A stretch of DNA of 8,107 nucleotides from Actinomycetes bacterium (GTDB lineage: Bacteria > Actinomycetota > Acidimicrobiia > Acidimicrobiales > Bog-793). Under the pieces are notes generated by a model. The model saw only the letters and a program-made list of their open reading frames with translations, made no database searches and had not been told where the DNA came from. Positions 1 through 5,783 of the stretch are shown here, in pieces; the stretch's first letter is position 1, and each line of letters starts with the position of its first letter. The DNA lies in the NCBI GenBank assembly GCA_021821585.1, contig JAKACF010000129.1:1-8107 (forward strand). Reading direction: 5' to 3'. The translations under genes and the position numbers were made by a program.

Positions 1-745
1 GCCAGGAGCTGTAGTTCCCCTCCCAGGGGATCCCCGCCCCCCGGTCGAGCTCGAGGATCCAGCCGGCGACGTTGTCGAGGAAGTAGCGGTCGTGGGTGAC
101 GGCGACGACGGTGCCCGGGTACTCCTGCAGGGTCCGCTCGAGCCAGGCGACCGACTCGGCGTCGAGGTGGTTCGTCGGCTCGTCGAGCAGCAGGAGGTCC
201 GGCTTGGACAGCAGCAGGCGGCAGAGCGCCACCCGGCGGCGCTCACCCCCCGACAGGGTCTCGACCGGGGCGTCCGCCGGCGGGAGGCGCAGCGCGTCCA
301 TGGCGATCTCGATCGTCCGCTCGAGATCCCAGGCGCCCGCCGCGTCGATCTTGTTCTGCAGCTCGGCCTGTTCGGCGAGGAGGGAGTCGAAGTCGGCGTC
401 CGGGTCGCCGAAGGCGGCGCAGACCTCGTTGAAGCGCTCGAGGAGCGCCTTCTGCCCGGCGACGCCGTCGGCGACGTTGCCGGCGACGTCCTTGGAGGCG
501 TCGAGCTCCGGCTCCTGGGGGAGGTAGCCGACGCTGAAGCCGGGGGTGAGCCGGGCCTCGCCGGTGTAGTCGTCGTCGAGACCGGCCATGATCTTGAGCA
601 GCGAGGACTTGCCCGAGCCGTTCGAGCCGATGACGCCGATCTTGGCACCCGGGTAGAACGAGAGGTTGATGCCCCTCAGCACCTCGCGGTCGGGCGGGTA
701 GAACCGCCGGAGACCGCGCATGGTGAAGATGAACTGGGCTGGCAT
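1..745 (-). CDS. ettA: EttA, energy-dependent translational throttle ABC-F ATPase (5' part, runs off left edge)
   Basis: This is the N-terminal 248 codons of a cytoplasmic ABC-F ATPase that, in the EttA family, binds the ribosomal E site and gates early elongation according to ATP/ADP level. The first ABC domain is complete: it opens MPAQFIFTMRGLRRFYPPD, has Walker A GSNGSGKSS at residues 40-48, signature LSGGE at 164-168, Walker B with D188 and E189 followed by PTNHLD, and the H-switch at H218 (THDRYF). An EttA-type arm insertion lies between Walker A and the signature. The visible part ends in GIPWEGNYSSW, which I recall as the EttA sequence just before the inter-domain linker; the linker and second ABC domain lie outside the window. 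The ATG at 743-745 is preceded by GGAG at a short but workable spacing. No membrane segment is present, so it is not a transporter. It lies 18 bp downstream of a small membrane-protein gene, probably co-transcribed. The family call is firm. Confidence 0.96.
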   Translation of the reverse strand, partial: MPAQFIFTMRGLRRFYPPDREVLRGINLSFYPGAKIGVIGSNGSGKSSLLKIMAGLDDDYTGEARLTPGFSVGYLPQEPELDASKDVAGNVADGVAGQKALLERFNEVCAAFGDPDADFDSLLAEQAELQNKIDAAGAWDLERTIEIAMDALRLPPADAPVETLSGGERRRVALCRLLLSKPDLLLLDEPTNHLDAESVAWLERTLQEYPGTVVAVTHDRYFLDNVAGWILELDRGAGIPWEGNYSSW

Positions 746-763
746 GGCTCCAGTGTGGCGGAT

Positions 764-1021
764 TCAGCCGCCCTCTCCGGCAGGCCCGGCCGCCGCCGGG
801 GCGGGCCGGGCGGCGGCCCGGGCGCCGAGGAAGCGGCGGAGGGCGACGAGGCACCAGACCGCCTCGACGACCCCGAAGGGCCACGTGCCGGCGAGGAAGC
901 CGTAGCTCGAGGAGAGGGCGCAGCCGAGCGCGAAGGCGGCGATGAAGCGGGGGTCCCTCGACTCGAGGGCGTACATCACCATCATGAAGGTGACGACGAC
1001 GACGCCGTAGACGGTGAGCAC
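764..1021 (-). CDS. Small three-helix membrane protein, uncharacterised
   Basis: This is an 85-residue protein of unknown function. Three hydrophobic stretches are visible: about residues 2-19 (starting LTVYGVVVVTFMM), 27-47 (FIAAFALGCALSSSYGFLAG) and 49-64 (PFGVVEAVWCLVALRR). A hydrophilic Ala/Pro/Gly-rich tail follows. The GTG start at 1019-1021 is supported by AAGGAGGT, a near-perfect Shine-Dalgarno, six bases upstream. I recall similar short actinobacterial hypothetical proteins sharing the YGFLAG..PFGVVEAVW pattern, but know no assigned function. The gene ends 18 bp before ettA on the same strand, so the two probably share a transcript. Length, membrane character and the strong ribosome binding site argue for a real gene rather than a shadow. 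The hydrophobic pattern with a conserved-looking SSSYGFLAG turn suggests a compact bundle, not a secreted protein. Confidence 0.85.
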   Translation of the reverse strand: MLTVYGVVVVTFMMVMYALESRDPRFIAAFALGCALSSSYGFLAGTWPFGVVEAVWCLVALRRFLGARAAARPAPAAAGPAGEGG

Positions 1022-1023
1022 GG

Positions 1024-1034
1024 CCTACCTCCTT
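1024..1034 (-). promoter_or_regulatory. Strong Shine-Dalgarno for the small membrane protein
   Basis: Read on the minus strand this is GAAGGAGGTAG, followed by GCC and the GTG start at 1021. AAGGAGGT is complementary to the 16S rRNA 3' end over eight bases and fixes the start of the 85-residue gene. No other site in this window matches it this well. Confidence 0.8.
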
Positions 1035-1237
1035 CGTCGGGCGCCGCCGTGCCGGGCGCGGCGCCGGCGGCGGACCCGCCGGGATGATACGGCGCCGGAC
1101 GGCCGCCGCCGGGCGGGATGGGAGCCTCCCTCGGCGACGCGGCCGCCGAACACGTTCCTGCTGCGGAGCGGCCAGTGACCGATGACGGCCTGTGGTCTCA
1201 CGGCGGGTATGGGGGAGAGATGCACCACACCTGCGAG

Positions 1238-1257
1238 CTGGCGCCAGCCGGCGCCGG
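1238..1257. repeat. Two adjacent 10-bp perfect palindromes
   Basis: CTGGCGCCAG at 1238-1247 is followed directly by CCGGCGCCGG at 1248-1257. Each is a perfect palindrome with a GGCGCC core. They end 9 bp before the GTG at 1267 and lie in the 245-bp divergent region 1022-1266, which otherwise shows only GC-rich sequence and no promoter I can defend. They may be a regulatory site or RNA structure over the translation start, or simply a by-product of very high GC content. Confidence 0.35.
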
Positions 1258-1266
1258 ACCCCGGCC

Positions 1267-1374
1267 GTGACGCCGGCCTCCGCCGAGATCGTCGGCTGGA
1301 TCTCGCTCGGCATCTGACTCGCCTGCTCGCTCGTCATCGTTGTCGACGAGTTCCTGCTCGGCCACCGCCAGCAG
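1267..1374 (+). pseudogene. N-terminal segment of the DUF4396 gene, cut by an in-frame TGA
   Basis: Reading upstream of ATG 1375 in the same frame gives 36 codons from GTG 1267, open except for codon 17, TGA at 1315-1317. The first part reads MTPASAEIVGWISLGI, then stop, then LACSLVIVVDEFLLGHRQQ, which leads straight into MAIMNVVHPVTALYLG. From memory, DUF4396 proteins begin with a transmembrane helix just before the MNVVxPVTALY block, so this segment looks like the missing first helix. A TGG-to-TGA change would give GIWLACSLVIVV. The cause could be a nonsense mutation or a sequence error. The segment makes sense only as part of the downstream gene. Confidence 0.6.
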
Positions 1375-2064
1375 ATGGCGATCATGAACGTGGTCCACCC
1401 CGTCACCGCCCTCTACCTCGGCCCGGTGTGGCTCTGGGCCTACTTCACGAGAGGGCGCCGGTCGTCGCGAAAGGTGATGGCGGCTCGGGCGGGCGCGCTC
1501 GCCCGCCGGGGGGCGGACCCCGACCGGCTGGAGCGCAAGGGCCGCTCCGTCGCCCCCGAGGACATGAGCGCCTGGCACGTCGGTAGCGCCGTGTCGCACT
1601 GCGGTGCCGGCTGCACCCTCGGGGACATCGCCGGGGAGTGGATCGTGTTCGCCTTCGCACTGGCGGTGGCGGGCGTCGGCACCTTCGGGCCGGAGCTCGC
1701 CCTCGACTTCCCGATCGCCTGGCTTCTCGGGGTGGGCTTCCAGTACTTCACGATCGTCCCCATGCGAGACGACGTCTCGCCGGCACGGGGCCTCCTGCTC
1801 GCCATGCGTGCCGACACCCTCTCCATCGTGAGCTTCCAGCTCGGCCTGTTCGGCTGGATGGCCCTCTCCCACTTCGTGATCTGGCAGCCGTCGCTCCCGA
1901 TCGACTCGTCCGCCCACTGGTGGATGATGCAGGTGGGCATGGTGGTCGGCTACGGCACCGCCTGGCCGGTCAACCTCCTCCTCGTGAAGAAGGGCTGGAA
2001 GGAGAAGATGGACCACCGGAGCCATCTCGGCATGCTCGTCGAGCGGGCGGAAGAGGCGGCCTGA
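1375..2064 (+). CDS. DUF4396 family multi-pass membrane protein (possibly 5'-truncated)
   Basis: This 229-residue open frame matches the DUF4396 family, an integral-membrane family with no established function that I know of. Family landmarks are MNVVHPVTALYLGP (residues 4-17) and the cysteine motif SHCGAGCTLGD (74-84; H75, C76, C80), which could bind metal. Hydrophobic helices lie at about 9-24, 84-103, 108-127, 146-169 and 178-197, with a hydrophilic, Arg-rich loop at about 26-67 between the first helix and the cysteine motif. ATG 1375 has no Shine-Dalgarno, and homologues usually have one more helix before it. That helix is encoded just upstream but broken by TGA 1315-1317, so the gene may be inactive, be expressed from an internal start, or carry a sequence error. 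It ends five bases from the convergent hydrolase gene. Confidence 0.8.
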   Translation: MAIMNVVHPVTALYLGPVWLWAYFTRGRRSSRKVMAARAGALARRGADPDRLERKGRSVAPEDMSAWHVGSAVSHCGAGCTLGDIAGEWIVFAFALAVAGVGTFGPELALDFPIAWLLGVGFQYFTIVPMRDDVSPARGLLLAMRADTLSIVSFQLGLFGWMALSHFVIWQPSLPIDSSAHWWMMQVGMVVGYGTAWPVNLLLVKKGWKEKMDHRSHLGMLVERAEEAA

Positions 2065-2069
2065 GCCCC

Positions 2070-2813
2070 TCAGCTGCGCAGGTGTACCTCGAAGAAGGCG
2101 AGGATCCGTCGCCGGGCGTCCTGGGCCGACTCCTCGTGGTAGCCGACGCCCGGCGTGAGCCTGGCGAGGACGGCGAACAGGCCGCCCAGCGCCTCCCCGG
2201 CCGACTCGTGGTCGTTCAGGAAGCCGTGGCCGGCCTCGGGGTACTCCTTCACGTCGTGGGGGACGCCTGCCGCCGCCAGGGCCCCCTCGAGCCGCTCGGC
2301 CGCCCCCCGCAGCACCCGGTCCCGCCCGCCGTAGCTCGCCACGATCGGGCAGGCTGCCTCGAGGGCGCGGTGGTCGTAGGCTCGCTTCGGGGCCGTCCCG
2401 TAGTTGACGCTCGAGGCGGCGAAGCCGTGCCCCGGGGCGAGCACGAGGGCGAGGCCGCCTCCGAGGCAGAAGCCGATCACGCCGACCCGGCCGGTGCACT
2501 CGGGGCTGGTGGCGAGCATCCGGCGGGCGGCCTCGATCCGGTCGAAGGTCGGACCGGCCCCGGCTCGCACCTCCCGCATGATCGAGACCATGCACGCTGC
2601 CTTGTTCCTGCCTGCGAACAGGTCCGGGGCGGCCGCCAGATAGCCGGCGCCCGCCAGCCAGTCCGCCTGGGCACGGAGGTCGGCGCTCATCCCGAGGGCG
2701 TCGTGGACGACGACGACGCCCGGCCACGGACCATCGCCCGGGGGGCGGGAGAGATAGAGCGGGAGCCGTCCCGAGCCGACGTCGATGGTCACGGTCGACA
2801 CGGGCGACAGCAT
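2070..2813 (-). CDS. Dienelactone hydrolase family alpha/beta hydrolase
   Basis: A 247-residue cytoplasmic alpha/beta hydrolase of the dienelactone hydrolase (carboxymethylenebutenolidase) family. Classical members open dienelactone to maleylacetate, but many family members act on other esters or lactones. The nucleophile is C116 in GFCLGGG, the acid is D165 in SYGGRD and the base is H196 in EAGHGF. The spacings of 49 and 31 residues match the Cys123-Asp171-His202 pattern of the Pseudomonas enzyme as I recall it. The usual Glu before the oxyanion strand is Asp here (D38 in VVHDALGM). ATG 2811-2813 has AGGG seven bases upstream. GTG 2849 would add 12 unconvincing residues, and GTG 2801 is also possible. 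It is transcribed divergently from the MEDS operon, so shared control is possible. No aromatic-pathway neighbour is present, so the substrate is unknown. Confidence 0.9.
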   Translation of the reverse strand: MLSPVSTVTIDVGSGRLPLYLSRPPGDGPWPGVVVVHDALGMSADLRAQADWLAGAGYLAAAPDLFAGRNKAACMVSIMREVRAGAGPTFDRIEAARRMLATSPECTGRVGVIGFCLGGGLALVLAPGHGFAASSVNYGTAPKRAYDHRALEAACPIVASYGGRDRVLRGAAERLEGALAAAGVPHDVKEYPEAGHGFLNDHESAGEALGGLFAVLARLTPGVGYHEESAQDARRRILAFFEVHLRS

Positions 2814-2820
2814 CCCACAG

Positions 2821-2838
2821 CCCTGCGGGCCGGCAGGG
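2821..2838. promoter_or_regulatory. 18-bp near-palindrome between divergent hydrolase and MEDS genes
   Basis: CCCTGCGGGCCGGCAGGG pairs with its own reverse complement at 16 of 18 positions: arms CCCTGC/GCAGGG, centre GGCC, and one G-G mismatch pair. It sits in the 38-bp gap between ATG 2813 (minus) and ATG 2852 (plus), so a protein bound here could control both genes. As RNA it could form a 6-bp stem in either leader. No -35/-10 pair is convincing nearby, and promoters may lie inside the opposing coding regions. Confidence 0.4.
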
Positions 2839-2851
2839 GTAGGGCCCACAG

Positions 2852-3751
2852 ATGGCGGGTACGCAAAGGGGCATGAACGGCGTGGGATCCGCCGGCGGGG
2901 GAGGCGTGAGCGGTCCGGGGAGACCGTCCGATGAACCGCGGGGCCACCTGTGCTGCCTGTACCGCGACGAGGCGCACCGGCGCCGGGTGACGGCCACCTT
3001 CGTCGAGGGCGCCCTCGGCTCGGGCGAGCGGGTGATGTACGTCTCGGGCACGCACCGGCCCGCGGCCGTCCTGAGCGCCCTCCACGAGGACGGCGTCGAG
3101 GTCGACCCGGCCCTCCGGAGCGGCCAGCTCGTCGTGCGCCCGCTCGACGACCTCCCTTCGGCCCGGCCGCTGCGCATCGACGAGCTCGAGCAGCAGGTGC
3201 GCGAGGCGGTCGCCCTCGCCCGGGCCGACGGCTTCCCGGGACTCCGGCTGGCGACGGAGATGACCCGCGTCCTCGACGCCCTCGGCTCCTTCGAGCAGTT
3301 GCTCGCCTGGGAGCGGCTCGCCGGCGAGCTTCGCCGGGAGGTGGCCGTCACGGCCGTCTGCCAGTACGAGGAGGGCCTGCTCGAGGAGGCCGAGGCGGTC
3401 CTCGTCGAGGCCGAGCACACCGGAGCCGCCCCCGAGCTCGGCGTCGTGCCGCTCGCCCGCCTGCTCGCCGTCGACCGGCCGTTCGGGCTGCGGGTCTCGG
3501 GCGAGCTCGACCTGTCCAACCGCGAGGAGCTCGTCCGTGCGCTCGAGGCGCGGGCGGCCGTCAACCCGGAGATGCAGCTCGACTTGAAGGGGCTCTCGTT
3601 CATCGACGTCGGCTCCCTCCGGGCGATCTACGAAGTGGCATCCCGCCTTCCCGAGGGAGGGCGCATCACCCTTGTCGACCTGACCGATCCTGTGAGGAGG
3701 GTCATGGACCTGGCGGGTCTGTGCCATGAGCGCGTCGAGATCGTGTCGTGA
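2852..3751 (+). CDS. MEDS-STAS protein, anti-sigma factor antagonist type
   Basis: A 299-residue cytoplasmic regulator with two domains. About residues 30-185 form a MEDS (methanogen/methylotroph DcmR sensory) domain, starting HLCCLYRDEAHRRR and running through RVMYVSG, RSGQLVVRPLDDL and the ERLAGELRR helix. About residues 195-299 form a STAS domain with FGLRVSGELDLSN, then LDLKGLSFIDVGSLRAI. STAS antagonists bind RsbW-type anti-sigma kinases and free the sigma factor when unphosphorylated. Here the usual D-S-[ST/A]-G phospho-site reads D252-V253-G254-S255, so the normal Ser/Thr position is not Ser and phospho-control is uncertain. ATG 2852 has GTAGGG upstream with seven-base spacing; ATG 2873 and GTG 2882 are alternatives. 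Its stop overlaps the start of the partner gene (GTGA), implying coupled translation. The family assignment is strong; the specific signal is unknown. Confidence 0.88.
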   Translation: MAGTQRGMNGVGSAGGGGVSGPGRPSDEPRGHLCCLYRDEAHRRRVTATFVEGALGSGERVMYVSGTHRPAAVLSALHEDGVEVDPALRSGQLVVRPLDDLPSARPLRIDELEQQVREAVALARADGFPGLRLATEMTRVLDALGSFEQLLAWERLAGELRREVAVTAVCQYEEGLLEEAEAVLVEAEHTGAAPELGVVPLARLLAVDRPFGLRVSGELDLSNREELVRALEARAAVNPEMQLDLKGLSFIDVGSLRAIYEVASRLPEGGRITLVDLTDPVRRVMDLAGLCHERVEIVS

Positions 3752-4689
3752 CCCCGGGGGCCTGGCCGGGCTCGCACCGGGCGCTCATCTACGAGCAGCC
3801 GGCCGAGTTCGTCTCGGGCATCAGGGACTTCCTCCGAAGCGGCCTCACGAACGAGGAGCGCACCGTGGTCGTGGCCGACCGGCGAAAGATCGGCTGGCTG
3901 CACGAGGACCTCGGAGCGGCCGCCTCGAGCGTCGACTTCCTCGACGCCGGCGACACGCTCGTCCGGCGCGGCCGGGCCGCCCGCTCGCTCATCGAGCGGC
4001 TCGGTGAGGAGGCGCTCTCGGGCGGCCCCCTCCGCGTCGTGACCGAGGAGGACCTGTCGGCTCGCCCGTCGCACGCGGTGAGGGACTACCTCTGCATGGA
4101 GGCGGCGGCCAACGTCGCCTACCGGGACCTTCCGATCTCGATCCTGTGCGCCTACGACGCCTCGGTGGCCTCCCTCGAGGTGCTCTCGGCCTGCCGGAGC
4201 ACCCATCCCGAGACCCTCCGCGGCGGGGCGGTGCAGGCGAGCGCGGAGTACCGCCCCCCGGCCGAGTTCATCATGGCGAGCTCGGCTGTCGTGGAGCCCC
4301 CCTCCGACGCCGCCGTCCTCGAGATCGAGGCCGCCGAGGACCTCGCCCGGGCGAGGGGCCTGCTCCGCTCGGAGGCCGCCTCGGCCCGCGTGCCGGCCGA
4401 GGACGTGGCCGACCTCGTCCTCGCCGCCGACGAGGTGCTCACCAACGCCCTCGTACACGGCCGGGCGCCACGGGTGCTCTACGTCTATGGCGAGGAGGAC
4501 GCCCTCGTCTGTCACGTCCACGACGCCGGGAGCGGCCTCGACCCGCTGGCGGCCTACCTGCCGCCCCCCGAGGACGCGCTCCGGGGCCGCGGCCTGTGGA
4601 TCGCCCGCCAGACCTGCGACGCCCTCGAGATCGCGAGCGACTCGAGTGGCACCCACGTCCGGCTCATGATCCTCCCCACCGGCACCTAG
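3748..4689 (+). CDS. MEDS-HATPase protein, RsbA/RsbW-like anti-sigma regulator
   Basis: A 313-residue cytoplasmic protein. About residues 8-165 are a second MEDS sensory domain (HRALIYEQPAEFVSGIRDFL, later LPISILCAYD). About 190-310 are a GHKL/HATPase_c_2 kinase domain of the RsbW/SpoIIAB type. The ATP-binding N-box has E229 and N233 (AADEVLTNALVHG), the G1 box has D259 (HDAGSG), the G2 box is G280-R-G282, and the closing motif is GTHVRL (301-306). Such proteins hold a sigma factor and can phosphorylate a STAS partner. The preceding MEDS-STAS protein is the obvious partner, since GTG 3748 overlaps its stop as GTGA with no good Shine-Dalgarno of its own, as expected for coupled translation. 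The target sigma factor is not in the window. The stop codon overlaps that of the convergent LacI gene. Confidence 0.9.
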   Translation: MTPGAWPGSHRALIYEQPAEFVSGIRDFLRSGLTNEERTVVVADRRKIGWLHEDLGAAASSVDFLDAGDTLVRRGRAARSLIERLGEEALSGGPLRVVTEEDLSARPSHAVRDYLCMEAAANVAYRDLPISILCAYDASVASLEVLSACRSTHPETLRGGAVQASAEYRPPAEFIMASSAVVEPPSDAAVLEIEAAEDLARARGLLRSEAASARVPAEDVADLVLAADEVLTNALVHGRAPRVLYVYGEEDALVCHVHDAGSGLDPLAAYLPPPEDALRGRGLWIARQTCDALEIASDSSGTHVRLMILPTGT

Positions 4690-5720
4690 CCAGCCGGCGG
4701 ACGCAGCGTGGAGGCGCGCACGACGAGGCGCGCCTCCACCGGCTCGGCGACGGGCGCCTCGCCGGCGAGGAGGGCAGCCAGCGCGTCGACGAGGCGGGCG
4801 CCGACGAGGCCGGGACGCAGGTCGAGCGCGGTGATCGGCGGCCACGCCATGGCGTGTGCCGGGCTGTCGACGCACGAGGCGACGAGCAGGTCGCCCGGAA
4901 CGGCCAGGCCGAGGCGGGAGGCCACCGCCGCCACGCCGAGAGCGCTGTGCTCGGGCACCCCGACGACGGCGTCGGGCGGCGACGGCGAGCCGAGCAGGGC
5001 GCCGACGGCTCCCTCGGCCTGTTCGGGCCGACCGATGAAGGGGACCTCGGCGACCCGGGGTTCGACCCCGTGGCGGCGGCACCACGCCTCGTAGCCGGCG
5101 AGGGTGTCGGCGACGAAGGCCCCGTCGGGAGGCGGCGAGACGAGGGCGACCGTCCTTGCTCCCGAGGCGAGGAGGTGGTCGAGCAAGGCGGCCAGGGCCT
5201 CCCGGTGGTCGGTCTCGACGGCAGGCCCGGCGTCGGAGCCGGCGGCGAGCTGCCGCTCGCCCGTCACGACCGGGACGCCGAGGCGGGCGAGCTCGGCCAC
5301 GAGCGGGTCCTCCCGGACGGGGTCGACGACGGCGACGCCGTCGAGGCCGAAGGCGGCCACCTCCGACGGCACGCCGAGGTCCGGGAGCAGCGTGAGGGCG
5401 AGGCCGGCGGCGAGCGCCCGCCGGGCGGCGCCGAGGGCGAGGTCGAGGTAGTACGAGAGGGCCCCTGCGCCCTGGGGGAGCACGAGACCGACGGTCCCCG
5501 TGCGGCCTCCCCGAAGGTGCCGGGCCGCCGGGTTGGCCCGGTAGCCGAGCCGGGAGGCGGCCTGCTCGACCCGGCGCCGGGTGGTGGCCGCCACACGCCC
5601 GTGGCCAGAGAGGGCGTGGGAGACGGTCGTCGGCGAGACGCCGCTCAGCCGGGCGACGTCGCGGATCGTCGGGCGGCGCTGTGGGGTGACGGAGGACCGT
5701 CCCGCCGCTTGTCCCGCCAC
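4686..5720 (-). CDS. LacI family transcriptional regulator
   Basis: A 344-residue DNA-binding repressor type. The N-terminal helix-turn-helix (about residues 18-37) reads TIRDVARLSGVSPTTVSHAL; LacI Tyr17/Gln18/Arg22 correspond to P30/T31/H35, so the operator differs from lac. The helix bundle GYRANPAARHLRGGRT (about 60-74) holds the hinge. The rest is a periplasmic-binding-protein-like effector domain starting TVGLVLPQGAG and ending ARLVVRASTLRPPAG. The effector is not readable from sequence; family members usually sense sugars, nucleosides or other small metabolites. GTG 5720 is chosen because the next codons run into TPQRRPTIRDVA without a better start. It lacks a Shine-Dalgarno, but a -10 box seven bases upstream suggests a leaderless message. 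The gene is divergent from the urease genes and probably regulates them and itself. Its TAG stop overlaps the convergent stop in the palindrome CTAG. Confidence 0.93.
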   Translation of the reverse strand: MAGQAAGRSSVTPQRRPTIRDVARLSGVSPTTVSHALSGHGRVAATTRRRVEQAASRLGYRANPAARHLRGGRTGTVGLVLPQGAGALSYYLDLALGAARRALAAGLALTLLPDLGVPSEVAAFGLDGVAVVDPVREDPLVAELARLGVPVVTGERQLAAGSDAGPAVETDHREALAALLDHLLASGARTVALVSPPPDGAFVADTLAGYEAWCRRHGVEPRVAEVPFIGRPEQAEGAVGALLGSPSPPDAVVGVPEHSALGVAAVASRLGLAVPGDLLVASCVDSPAHAMAWPPITALDLRPGLVGARLVDALAALLAGEAPVAEPVEARLVVRASTLRPPAG

Positions 5721-5727
5721 GGCGGCG

Positions 5728-5755
5728 ATGTTACCGTCGGCGGCGCCGCTGCCAA
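5728..5755 (-). promoter_or_regulatory. Probable leaderless promoter of the LacI gene
   Basis: On the minus strand TTGGCA (5755-5750) and TAACAT (5733-5728) are separated by 16 bases. They match TTGACA at 5 of 6 positions and TATAAT at 4 of 6. Only seven bases separate the -10 from the GTG start, so transcription would begin at or next to the start codon. This fits the absence of a Shine-Dalgarno and the common use of leaderless mRNAs in actinomycetes. Confidence 0.55.
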
Positions 5756-5766
5756 AACGTCACGGC
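5751..5766. promoter_or_regulatory. Candidate LacI-type operator
   Basis: GCCAAAACGTCACGGC is an imperfect palindrome with outer arms GCC/GGC and a central ACGT; the CpG centre is typical of LacI-family operators. It overlaps the -35 of the repressor's own promoter and lies 17 bp upstream of the ureAB start, so one bound dimer could block both genes. A GC palindrome, GCGGCGCCGC, lies next to it within 5739-5750 and may be chance. This call rests on position and partial symmetry only. Confidence 0.4.
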
Positions 5767-5783
5767 ATCAGTCGGGGAGGGAC

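Noticed and set aside
92..1087. Plus-strand frame with a HHHH..DDDD stretch
   Set aside because: It is antisense to ettA and the small membrane-protein gene. The His/Asp run is the complement of the coding sequence for the first membrane helix of that protein.
1084..1089. TATCAT on the minus strand as a -10 box for the small membrane-protein/ettA operon
   Set aside because: No -35-like sequence lies 16-18 bases upstream, only GC-rich sequence, so I could not defend a promoter.
1148..1157. GAACACGTTC, resembling a LexA SOS box
   Set aside because: The GAAC and GTTC arms are separated by two bases rather than the four of the actinobacterial/Bacillus SOS box, and no damage-response gene is nearby.
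1315..1317. TGA decoded as Trp or selenocysteine
   Set aside because: TGA is used as the normal stop in several genes here (for example 2062-2064, 3749-3751, 6465-6467), so it is not reassigned to Trp. The site lies in a membrane helix with no visible SECIS-like structure or redox motif.
2876..2910. Later starts (such as GTG 2908 after GGGGGAGGC) for the MEDS-STAS gene
   Set aside because: The GGAGG is only one base from that GTG, too close for initiation. ATG 2852 has better Shine-Dalgarno spacing, though the added N-terminus is low-complexity and the start stays uncertain.
1198..3603. Very long minus-strand open frame (801 codons)
   Set aside because: It is antisense to the DUF4396 and MEDS-STAS genes and out of frame with the hydrolase. 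Its product is low-complexity Arg/Pro/Ser/Gly-rich with no motif. High GC content makes stop codons rare in shadow frames.
4146..5783. Long open extension upstream of ureAB in the same frame
   Set aside because: It crosses the anti-sigma gene and lies antisense to the LacI gene, and reads Arg/Gly-rich with no domain. UreA homology starts at QLTPAERD, right after GTG 5784 with its ribosome binding site.
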